A stretch of 23,552 nt of DNA. Origin: Reclinomonas americana ATCC 50394. Taxonomy: Eukaryota > Jakobida > Jakobea > Jakobida. A program made the translations under genes and the position numbers. The notes under the pieces are model-generated. The model saw only the letters and a list, made by a program, of their open reading frames with translations. It did not search any database and was not told the DNA's origin. The stretch covers positions 1 through 23,552 of the forward strand of contig PS015493.1 of the NCBI GenBank assembly GCA_048213135.1, read 5' to 3'. Below, one piece after another: positions 1 through 10,100 of this stretch; the stretch's first letter is position 1; every line of letters begins with the position of its first letter.

Positions 1-3000
1 TAGCTGCAAGCACGAAGTATCAGAAGGCCGACTGGAAACGCGCTGTCGAAACACGACGAACCACACGAGGTGAGATGATCTCCGTGAAATGCGTGCTGAC
101 AACCGAGACGGGGCACTCTTCACGACCACGTCGCATCAGACTTCGAATGCAGCTGGCCAACAACGCAGCTCCGTCTGCAGTGGCGAGGGGATGAGGAGAT
201 GAACACATTGTATGTGAGAAACTAGTTGTCTGTGCAGGCCAGCACACCGGAAGCCAGTGTGCCCTTGCCGAACTCGTCCACCAGCACGAGCGAGCGCGAT
301 GTCGACTGGCGCAGGAGCGTGATCATTTGCTCGACGTCGACCGCAAACGTACTCTTCTCCAGTACCACCGACTCCTGACTGTGATGGATGAGCGCAAGGA
401 CTGTTGTTGCGAGGGGGCAGGGGAGAGACAAGTCTATACGTTTGGATACGCGTGAAAATGGCGTCGAATGGACTCAGTTCCATGCTCTCGGCCGGCACAA
501 ATGACCCGAGGTGCGCCATGAAGACAAGCAGGCCAATCTGAGGTTTGTGTTGAGTATGATGATGGAGGCATTCTCATCACCATCGGGCATACCTGCTTCA
601 GGTACACCGACTTGCCGGAGGAGTTTGGTCCGGTGAGCAGTGTGACACACCCACTGCCGTCGTCCTCGACGACAAAGTCGTTGGGTATGAATACGCTCAC
701 GCAGTGCTCCTGCAGTGGATGCCGGCCGGCCGTGATGCGCACGGCTCGTGATCCTGCACGCAGGCGAGGGCGAACGTAACCGTAGTCGCGTGCACAGCGC
801 GCCAGCGACACGACACTGCACGAATGGTCAGCAGTCGGTAACTGTCTTTGCTACCACCGCCACTCACCAGTCCAGCTCGCCCATGCGACGAGCCACGTCG
901 CTGAGACTGGGGCGTTGCGCAAGGACCAGTTCTTCCAGCTGTCGAATGATGCTGCTCTCGGTGTCTATTTGAAAGAGGGAAGATGATGAGTTCCTCCTGC
1001 AGCAATCACATATCGAAGAGTGAGTGATTCTCACCAACAATCTGGGTGTACACGTCGCCGAGTCGTTCGTCCAGCTCCAGCATACGAGGGTTCTTGAAGT
1101 ACACTGTGTCCTCGGAGGCAAAGTGCGGTGTGAGGCCACTGTCGGTCAGCTCGGCTCCAGTCACCGTAATGTCCTGGCGCGGAATGGCGATCGAGTAGCC
1201 GAGCTGCATGCAGCAGTGGTTCAGTGGATGATTGCAAGTTTCGTGCTAGCATGCTTACCTGCGGATAGTACACAACGCCGAGACTGCCAACCGTGGACGG
1301 CAACCGTCCAATCTCCTCCTCTCCCACTCGAGTCTGTACCACAAAAGGGAATGAGACTGCCATGGAGGAGACACTGGTAGTGCGCAGTATAGTAACGCAC
1401 CAGGAAGTCATCCAGTCCATCGTACAGGCGCTTCAACTCGTCCAGTTCCTCGTCGAGTCCACGCTGCACGACGACTCGGCCGGCGTCGCGTGTGGCCTGA
1501 ATGTCGACAGTGCGACTGATCCAGTGGAGGCACTCGTCCACGCTGCCGTCGATGGCGTCGCGCAACTGGGGGAAAGAGGCAAAGAAGGGGAGGCCAAGAG
1601 GCCAACAACATCAAGGTAAGGACTAAGAGTGCGTGTTTCAGACGGACCACTTTCGACATATGCACAGATACAGATCTACAGACTACACCAGAAAGTGAAC
1701 GCGTCTCAGGTTTTGGTGCTCACTCAAGTAATCATCATGCAGATCTGCAGACGTCTGCAGGTGTGCTGCTGTTATTGTTGTTATATGTGCGTGCTATTCC
1801 GATGATGCCCCAAGAGCAAAAGAGTAGTGAACAAGAGCGGAAGATGAATGGACATTGAGTGGAACATCAGAATACGCCGGTAACAAGCGGCAAGAGGCCA
1901 AGGTTGACGGAATGTTAAGTAGTGGGGTAAGCAGTGCACGGCAGCGATACATAGTTATGGACATTGAAGTGAAACATCAGGAAACATCGGCGACTAACGC
2001 AGCGACAAGAGGAGGCCAAGATTGATGTCAGGATAATGTAGTGGGGTAATCAGTGAAAGGCACGATACGAAGACAAATGGAGATCTGGACATTGAAGAGG
2101 AACATCAGGAAACATCAGCGACAAGAGGTCAGGGTTGATAACAGGTTGACGTAGTGGGAAAGGAGTGCAATGCAGCGATACGAAGTGTCGACGATCAACG
2201 GTCAATGGAAAGGACTGTTAGCAAAATTGCAATCGTGGTGATTCTCGTGCAACTGTGTCGACTGCTATGTGGACCATTACCCATTTGTGCACAAACCTCG
2301 TCCAACACAACTGGCAAGCTGCGCATTCGCTGAAGCACATCTCGGAGCTTCTCGAACGCCACCAGTGTCTGCAAGAGAGATGTGTGGGTACGAGGAAGCC
2401 TGTTTCCACAGGTAGCTGTGTGACGAACCCTCAACAACTTCTCCCACTCCTTGAATGCAGCGCGTCCAGTCTCAAAGTTGCGCAGGATGGAGTTGACGTT
2501 CTTGACGGTGCGCAAGCTGCACATCACCATCGTCAGCTGCGACTGCAATGCAGGACGAGTGGCAGTGCTGACTCACCAGTCTTGCACGTCAAACAGCACG
2601 TCCGTGTGCGCCGGATGGTTCAGGAACTCGATGCAGTCGTAGCGCTGATTCAGTGCGTCCATGTCGGTGAGTGGCTGCAAGAACCATTGCCTATGCATGA
2701 TTGTGTCAACAGTCAGGAGCAAGCAGTGATAGAGATCTAGATCTGCTGCATGAGTGAATGCAGACTTCATCTGTCGCTTGCCGGCGGCTGACACGGTCTT
2801 GTTGAGCAGGGCAAAGAGTGAGAGGCCTTCCTTTTGTTTGCCTGTGCGCGAGAGAGAGGATGAAAAAGGTTAAGTGGTTGCAGATCATTATTGATACTAC
2901 ACGTGCAGGAAGAGGAGGATAACAGAAACGTTCTTTTCTTCTGAATCTGAATCTAAATGCTGTGTAGAATCTGTAGAGATCTTTAAACTCAAGTCTTTCT

Positions 3001-3792
3001 CTCCTCCGTTATCGAACTGCTGAGCAGCACACGTCTCCTCATCGCTCTATGCACGAGAATAGCTTCAGTGTTTCTTTTCTCTTCCTTCGCCAACAAAGAG
3101 CAGCAAAGGAATGCTTTTTTGCTCAGCAACCGCACTGTGCCATACTCCCCCTTCTTCCCAAACTTACCGATGCCATGCGAGCTCGGGTGTGGATCCTCCT
3201 TAAATACTTGCAGTGCGCGCAGTGTTGTCATGTTTGTTCGCAACACTCCATGCCTACATGCCACGACAAGAGTGAGTGTTTCGTCTCCCTGTACAGTGAG
3301 GGCACTGTTGACAAGAAACACACAGTGAAAACTGTCGAATGCTGGAGATGCCAGCGAGATCCATGGCACCGTCGGCGAATGCGCTCTCGTCGAGTGGCAC
3401 CTCATGTCGCTGCAAGTAGACGCACAGGGCACCAAAGGCGCTGATCTGCTCGCAACATGTCAGCCAAGCACAAGCTGTTGCGCACGGTGATTGTCACCGA
3501 CCATCTCCTCGTTCTGCAAGTCAATGCCAGCCAGTCGGCGCCCGGTGCAGTGGCGCAGGTGCTCGCTCTCAAACTTGAACAACTGGGCGCGACCGCGTTC
3601 GACGGCAAAGTCGCGCTGCTTGAGGGTGTGCAGTCGATTGGCTGTGTGGCTGTCGCCGTCTTCGTCACCTGTGAGTGACAAGACGAGGTGATCAGAGGAG
3701 ACGGCGTTGGTGTCAACATGCAAAACGACAGCAGGACTGTCGAGGCAACAACAACAGCAACTACCAACAAGAACAACAAGGACAACAACAGC

Positions 3793-3858
<66 letters not shown>

Positions 3859-4913
3859 ACTGCTACTTCACAGCCGCTGATGCTACCACTCTACAACTGA
3901 AACCACCACAACTTTCACCACGGCCACTCCGACACTGCCAGCAGCAACGGCTGGAGAGGCACCACTATAATTTCTGCTACTACCAGCACTGCCACCACTG
4001 CTGTCACTACAACTATTACAACCACAAGCAGTAGCAAGAGCAACAACGACGCCGACAACGAAAGCAGTGTTGCACCACAGCCAGCAAGTGACAGGAGCAA
4101 CTAAAAAAGCAGCGCTGACTACCACAGACACCACGCGACCACAACAACAACAACGAACGACATCGAGTTGCTCACTTTGTCGGAGAATGGCCAGCAGGCG
4201 TGAGTCGCACTTGGCCGGGACGATGATGGTGCGCGACGGGAACTGCACGCGAACTGCCAGAGTGCAGGTGAGAGGACAGCGCACCGCCGATGTGCACGGT
4301 TGCGACAACATGTACACACCGAGTGAGGTCACCGCAAAGTCGTTCGCTTCGTTGGCTTGGGTGAGCAGTACGTGACCAGTGCTGCGCTGGTAGATTGCCA
4401 CACCGAGTCGGCCACCACGCCAGAAGAGAGCCACCGTGTGCTGTGCGTGCCAAGGTGAGTGTGATGTGAGGGAAGGGTGGAAACAAAGGAGAGAGCTGAT
4501 TGTGCAAGAAAACTGCTGAGGCAAGAGAAAAGCAGAAGCCTCGCTGGTGACCTATTCTCTCCCACGCACTGACTCTTTACCACACCGTAGAGCACCAACC
4601 AGGTGGCTGCTGTCGAAGAGAGGAAGCCACATATAAAAAGGACACGAGAGTGGTGCTCTCCTCTTTTCCAGCCAACTGCATGCTCTCACGTGTCTTCAAT
4701 GAGTGTCTCGTGCATGTGTTCACCATGTTGTACCGGTGACGAGGCGAGAGAGACAGGGCGAGAGAGTGATGGTTATTCCGAATTCCGGTTTCTCACCTCG
4801 TCTCCACTGCTCCCTCCGCCCTCCACGTCAGCTGCGCGTGGTGGAACAGCAGGGCCAGCACCAGCACGACCCACAAATTCCTCGCGTGCACCTCCATCAT
4901 GGTCCACATGCAT
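1..4913 (-). CDS. MSH5: MSH5, meiotic MutS homologue (multi-exon, 3' end probably truncated by window edge)
   Basis: MSH5 pairs with MSH4 as a sliding clamp that stabilises recombination intermediates in meiosis; this is family knowledge. Exons, in order of transcription: 4797-4913, 4320-4440, 4176-4253, 3502-3668, 3324-3445, 3168-3253, 2766-2841, 2588-2690, 2429-2542, 2297-2368, 1401-1565, 1259-1333, 1035-1203, 868-964, 593-815, 440-537, 248-378, and a last one ending at 174. Phases agree at every junction. Seen in the joined protein: N-terminal strand LFWRGGRLGVAIY; HPSSHGIGKQKEGLSLF; RQMKQWFLQPLTDMDAL; Walker A GPNSSGKSVYLKQ (exon 15); LGSFVPAESMEL (exon 16); Walker B LVLVDEFGKGT (exon 17); VVSTHFTEI (exon 18). 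GPNSSGKS followed by YLKQ and GSFVPAE is the MSH5 form of the MutS ATPase. The start ATG at 4913 has an in-frame TAA 15 bases upstream. The exon 1 peptide is Gly/acidic and disordered, as in other MSH5 proteins. Exon 18 reads open to a TGA at 20-22, but about 100 usual C-terminal residues are absent, so a further intron (possible donor at 66) leading out of the window is likely. Weakest junctions: donors at 2587 and 2765. Confidence 0.9.
1566..2296 (-). other. MSH5 intron 10 (731 nt), no gene
   Basis: This is the longest MSH5 intron. The stretch on either side of its tandem repeat shows no coding potential I can support. The exons that flank it (2297-2368 and 1401-1565) are in phase 0 and are collinear with the MSH5 family. 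Confidence 0.75.
1848..2190. repeat. Tandem repeat, about 115 bp x 3, diverged
   Basis: Three imperfect copies begin near 1848, 1960 and 2080. Each opens with a form of GGACATTGAAGTGAAACATC, continues with GACAAGAGG and GTAGTGGGG, and ends near GCAGCGATACGAAG. It lies wholly inside MSH5 intron 10 and has no open frame conserved between copies. Confidence 0.75.
3792..3851. repeat. Trinucleotide repeat (CAA)10(CAG)10 in MSH5 intron 3
   Basis: Ten uninterrupted CAA units run straight into ten CAG units, within a wider CAA/CAC-rich stretch at about 3745-4165. The stretch lies between MSH5 exon 3 (ends 4176) and exon 4 (starts 3668), so the MSH5 transcript carries it as CUG and UUG repeats. It is not translated in the model given here. 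Confidence 0.9.
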
Positions 4914-5648
4914 CACTGTGGCGAGTTAGATCAGAGTCACTTTGATCACCCGCTGTCTCTCTCTTCTCCCCACTGCCTTACCATCCTCATCTCCATCACT
5001 GTCTTGCTCCACATCAGGTCCCAGTTCCTCACCAACCCGCCTCGCCAAGTCGTGAATCTCTTGCGAGTTGACAACCACTCCGCCTCCACCGAGGACAACT
5101 CGACGCTGCAAGCACTCTTTGTGTGAGAGAGCACAGAGACACACGTAGGTCGATGACTTCCAGAACGTTTCTCGTCGAGACTGGTGTGCGTTGGCTTCCG
5201 GATTGCATGCAATTGAAGAAAACTGGATGGAAAACCGGTCGATCGAGCAAAAAAACACCCAGTCCTGCAAATCGCAGAACTTTCGAAAGGGAAAGTGTCA
5301 GTGAGTACATGCGCAATGCCTGTGGGGCATTAGAAAGACGACTGTGGAACGCTTTGGAGTTGTCGGGAAAGCGAAATTTCCAAAATTCAACTTCTTTTCC
5401 CTCACTGCGAGCTATGCGGGGTGGTCGTTATGCTGTTGCGCTGCTGTCTCAATTGCAGACAGCAGTGTGGGGACAGCAGTGTGGGAACACAATTGAAGTG
5501 ATCTCACCAGACGGCCGATCGACGAGAACCCCAATTTGCCGCCATTTCGTTCTCACACACTCACACACACACTTTTACGTCGCGCATACACACTGCGCAC
5601 ACACACGCAAGCGCCTGTCGTGCATTCACACACACACACGCAGTGAGC
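4914..5648. promoter_or_regulatory. Divergent intergenic region between MSH5 and VPS52
   Basis: These 735 bp separate the MSH5 start codon (minus) from the VPS52 start codon (plus), so both promoters and 5' leaders should lie here. I see no clear TATA box. The right half is rich in CA (5550-5640, CACACA tracts), and a short direct repeat of CAGCAGTGTGGG type lies near 5460-5490. Long open frames here are not supported as genes. Confidence 0.6.
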
Positions 5649-7033
5649 ATGGCAGGGAAACAGGGCAAGGTTTGCACACACACATTGAACAACAAATTCG
5701 CGCTCACTCATGCACTCACACACACACTCTCTTCACAGTTCAATGTCGTCGCGCCACCCGTGGGCTCCTCCAGCTCCACCCCGCAACAAGCACCCTCACA
5801 CGTGCTCTTCTCCAAGTCGGCATCGACCACCACGATGAGCGCGCCCACTGGCAGTGGAGGTGGAGGTCGCGCATCCTCCACTCTCTCCTCCTCCTCTGGC
5901 TCATCCGCAACCGCCAATGCACTCGGTCCATCCGTCGCCGCCGGAGTTCTCATTCGCTCGGCACCTCCTGCGCCGTCATCGACGAACAGCACTCCGGCGT
6001 CATCTCCGCCACAGCGCTCTGGCAATGGAACTGTATCTGCTGCTTCTGGTGCTGGTAATAGCAGTGGGAACTCTCTGGCGCCGCCTGGTCGCGGACTTGG
6101 TGGCAGTGGTGATGAGCTGCCGACGTCGGTGTCGCTGGATATGACGGATTTTACGCTGGGAGAGTTGGATTTGACGACGGAGGTGGGTGGAGGAGGAGAG
6201 GGAGATAGGGAGAGGGAGGGAGGGAGAGGGAGGGAGGAGGGAATGGAAGGAGACATTGTCCCTCTCTTCGCTTGTCGCTCTCCCTCGCTGTCGCACTCTC
6301 ACCTTGTCGTGTCGCTCTTTCGCTGTCGCTCTCTCCTCGCTGTCGCTCTCTCCTCGCTGTCGCTCTCTCCTCGCTGTCGCTCTCTCCTCGCTGTCGCTCT
6401 CTCCTCGCTGTCGCTCTCTCCTCGCTGTCGCTCTCTCCTCGCTGTCGCTCTCTCCTCGCTGTCGCTCTCTCCTCGCTGTCGCTCTCTCCTCGCTGTCGCT
6501 CTCTCCTCNNNNNNNNNNNNNNNNNNNNNNNNNNNNNNNNNNNNNNNNNNNNNNNNNNNNNNNNNNNNNNNNNNNNNNNNNNNNNNNNNNNNNNNNNNNN
6601 NNNNNNNNNNNNNNNNNNNNNNNNNNNNNNNNNNNNNNNNNNNNNNNNNNNNNNNNNNNNNNNNNNNNNNNNNNNNNNNNNNNNNNNNNNNNNNNNNNNN
6701 NNNNNNNNNNNNNNNNNNNNNNNNNNNNNNNNNNNNNNNNNNNNNNNNNNNNNNNNNNNNNNNNNNNNNNNNNNNNNNNNNNNNNNNNNNNNNNNNNNNN
6801 NNNNNNNNNNNNNNNNNNNNNNNNNNNNNNNNNNNNNNNNNNNNNNNNNNNNNNNNNNNNNNNNNNNNNNNNNNNNNNNNNNNNNNNNNNNNNNNNNNNN
6901 NNNNNNNNNNNNNNNNNNNNNNNNNNNNNNNNNNNNNNNNNNNNNNNNNNNNNNNNNNNNNNNNNNNNNNNNNNNNNNNNNNNNNNNNNNNNNNNNNNNN
7001 NNTCTCTCTCGTCTCGTCTCTCTCTCGTCTCTC

Positions 7034-7121
<88 letters not shown>

Positions 7122-10100
7122 CGCTCTCTCTCTCACCATTTCGCTCTTTTCGCTGTCGCTCTCTCTCTCTCGTTGTCGCCCCCTCTCTCTCTCCTTCGCC
7201 GTGTCGCTCGCTCTCTCCCTCACTCCTCGCTCATCTCGATCACTCACTCTCCCGTCTTCTCTCTTCCCCTCCCCGCAGGAGTACAGCGTGGAGGACATTG
7301 AGGACGCGATTCTGTGGCTGGAGCAAAACGACGAGGCACGCGAAAAGATTGAACGAGTTGCGTGCCCTGCCCTGTCCGCTGCCTTACCCAGCCATCCTCT
7401 TGCTCACGCCTTTGCACTCTGTGCAGGGCCACGAGCTCGGTTTGATGGAGAATGTCATTCGCGAGGAGCTGGAGGCGCTGCAGTTCGAGTCCATTGAGGA
7501 TTGTTGCGTGGCTGTCCCTCGCACCGTCTGCACTATGTGTGAGTCCCCTCAACGCGCTCCCTCCTCCTCTCTGTGCGCATAGACATTAGCGTCGGCGAGG
7601 ATGTGGCGAGTTTGCATCTCAGCATTCGTCAATGTGATCGCGTGCTGGAGGAGATGGAGACCATGCTGGGCGGCTTCCAGGACGACCTGCGCAACATTGG
7701 TGCCGAAATCAAGCACCTGCAGGATCAGTCGTACACCATGAACATCAAGTTGAAGAATCGCACGGTGCGTGATCACACAGCTGGCGTTTCCTAACGTTCC
7801 TCATCAACTCACCCTTTCGCGACAGGAAATCTACGACCGCCTGTCCAGTTTTGCCGAGCGCGTGGTCGTGCCGCCAGAGTTGATGGAGTTGCGTGTGCTG
7901 GAGCAGGTCCCACGTCGTAAACATATGTCGGTCACTGACAGCGATGTACAGAAATCTGGTGGAGCGAGACGTGGACGACCGCTATCTCGAGTACTTGGTC
8001 GATGTGGACGCAAAGCTGTCGTTGATGAACCAGGTGGACTCGGGTCGCGGCTCCGACGGGCTCTCAAGATGCAAGTCGGTCGACGAGGTCCGACCCTTCC
8101 TGCACAAACTGCAGGAGAAGGTGGGTGGTGTGAGGGGAGAGGGGAAAAAGGAAGACGCATTGCTCATTTCTTCCCTGTTTTATTTTCGTCGCAGTCGGTG
8201 GCCAAAGTCCGTGATTTCCTTCTCACGCAAGTGGCTGGGTTGAAGAAGCCCAAGGTCAATCTGCAAATCTACCAGCAGCACAGCTTGGTGCGCTACAAGT
8301 TCTTCTTCGAGTTCCTCATCAAGTACAGCCCGGAGTGTGCGCATGAGGTGAGTTGGAAGAAGGGAAAGATGAAAGGGTGGTAAATGTTTGCCAATCACTC
8401 GCGTTTGTGACAGGTGGCCGAGTCATACGTCGACTCTGTGTCCAAGATCTTTTTGGCCCAGTTCAAGAGCTACCTGCAGGGGTTGATGAAACTGAAGGTG
8501 TGTGGGAGACAGCTCATGTATGAACGCAGTTCATTGCCCTGACCTGTCTCTTTCCGCAGCTCGATGTCGCTGGACCCAAAGATGTNNNNNNNNNNNNNNN
8601 NNNNNCTGGGTGTTTGTCTTTGTATCTGTCTGTCTGTCTGTCTGTCTGTCTGTCACTCTCTCTCACTCACTCACTCTCTCTCTCCTTCTTTCTCTCTGTG
8701 CGCAGGGTACACGCGAGACGGCCGACCCGGGCTCTGCCACCGCCTCAGGCGCCGCTGCTCCTTCGTTGCGTCAATCCTTAGCCAATTTACTTCGTTATAT
8801 CTGCAGTCCCTCACTCACCAACACCCACACAGAGGCAGCGCGCCGAATGCGGCAGGTGGATACTCGGAGAGGCACAGCTTTGATGTGCGTCGCGGCGCTG
8901 GTACCGCTGCCGCGGCTGCGGAGAGCACGATTGTGCCGTTTGTGGCTGGGCGCGAGAAGAAGAATTACTATTTCGAGCAGATTTTCAAGAGGTGTGTGCA
9001 AGGGTGGTGGATGGACAGATGGAGGGGCATTCTCTTCGTGTTACGCGAGGTCGTGTCACGGCATAGATAGTAACCGTTGAAAGGATTGTGCTCACGTGAC
9101 GAAGAGGGGCCTAATGCTGAAGGATCGTCTGCATAGCACAATGCTCTTCTTGCGTTGCACTGGGATGAGAGAAAAATGAGATGCTGGCACTGTGTAGAGA
9201 TCACCCTCTTATCTGCTGGCTTGTGTTCATGCCCAACGCCAGAATCCACGCTTGTAATTCTGTCACGTCGACCTCCTCTTATCCGACACCCTCTTCATCG
9301 CAGCTTCCACATCATGTTCATGGACGCCTCCACCACGGAGCTTGTGTTCCTGAAGGACTTTTTCGGCACCGACGACATTTTCATGCACGTGTTCTCCAAG
9401 ACGACGGCCTATTCCATGGTTCGCATTCTCCTCTCTGCCCATCCACGTGAGATGACGCACACTCTCACTCCGCATCTGTCTCCCACCGTACAGGAGGTCG
9501 TCACCGAGTACGTGGAGACCAGCTACGACGCGGTCGGCATTATGCTGTTGGCGCGCTTGATGCACCACTTCCACGTGGTGGCCGCCAGGCGCAACATTCA
9601 GATGCTGGATCCGTACTTTACCTCCATGAAGCAGCTGGTGTGGCCGCGGCTGCACGCGATTCTTGACACGCACGTGGAGAGCCTGCGCACGTGCCAGGCA
9701 CAGAGCCGCGATGTGCACCCTCATTATGTAAGTTGTTTCCCCTCCTCCTTGCCATCCACCTTCTTGTATGGCACTCACCACTCATGCGCAGGTCACCCGG
9801 CGCTTTGCCGAGCTGTCGGCCTCGCTGCACACGCTAAACATGCGTGATGTCAACGACCTGGTGCCGAAGCTGGAGGTGCTGCGTGTGGAGACGGAACGAT
9901 TCTTGCAGCGTGTGTGTCAGGAGGTTTGTTGTGCGCGTGAAGGGTGTGTGTGTGTGTGTGTGACACGAAGGGTGACGCACTTTGCTCATCATATTTGTGC
10001 TCAGTCATTCGCAAGGGAACGAGCACGCCTCGACCGCATGATCTTCCTGATCAACAACTTTGACTTGATTGCGCGCATCTACGAGGACCGCAACGTGGAG

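Larger units (their letters stand above)
6183..7278 (+). other. VPS52 intron 2, repeat-filled and gapped
   Basis: Between the donor GAG|GTGGGT and the acceptor CCCCGCAG|GAG the sequence is a GA-rich start, a 17-bp minisatellite, an N run, a pure TC tract and a CT-rich 3' part. There is no gene. Open frames that read through it exist only because CT-rich DNA has few stop codons. Confidence 0.85.

Noticed and set aside
3402-3860. Poly-leucine open frame on the minus strand
   Set aside because: This is the (CTG)n/(TTG)n intron repeat read in one frame.
4600-4632. Alternative MSH5 first exon (MWLPLFDSSHL)
   Set aside because: Phase fits, but it leaves the better-supported exon 4797-4913 unused, has a weak donor and overlaps an AT-rich TATATAA-like stretch.
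4632-4640. TATAAAAAG on the plus strand
   Set aside because: It lies in MSH5 intron 1 and no plus-strand gene follows it within a reasonable distance.
4797-4900. Minus-strand peptide MMEVHARNLWVVLVLALLFH that looks like a signal peptide, followed by a donor site
   Set aside because: The same DNA in another frame, from the ATG at 4913, is a Gly/acidic exon that joins MSH5 exon 2 in phase 0. The signal-peptide frame ends in phase 2 and joins nothing in frame.
5123-6058. 311-codon plus-strand open frame over the MSH5-VPS52 spacer
   Set aside because: It runs into VPS52 exon 2 in the wrong frame, resembles no family and becomes CA-repeat (His/Thr) text.
7917-7941. A 25-nt intron in VPS52
   Set aside because: A 64-nt intron at 7888-7951 with a GTTGCG donor restores PPELMENLVERDVDDRYLEYL, which fits the family better in both length and sequence.
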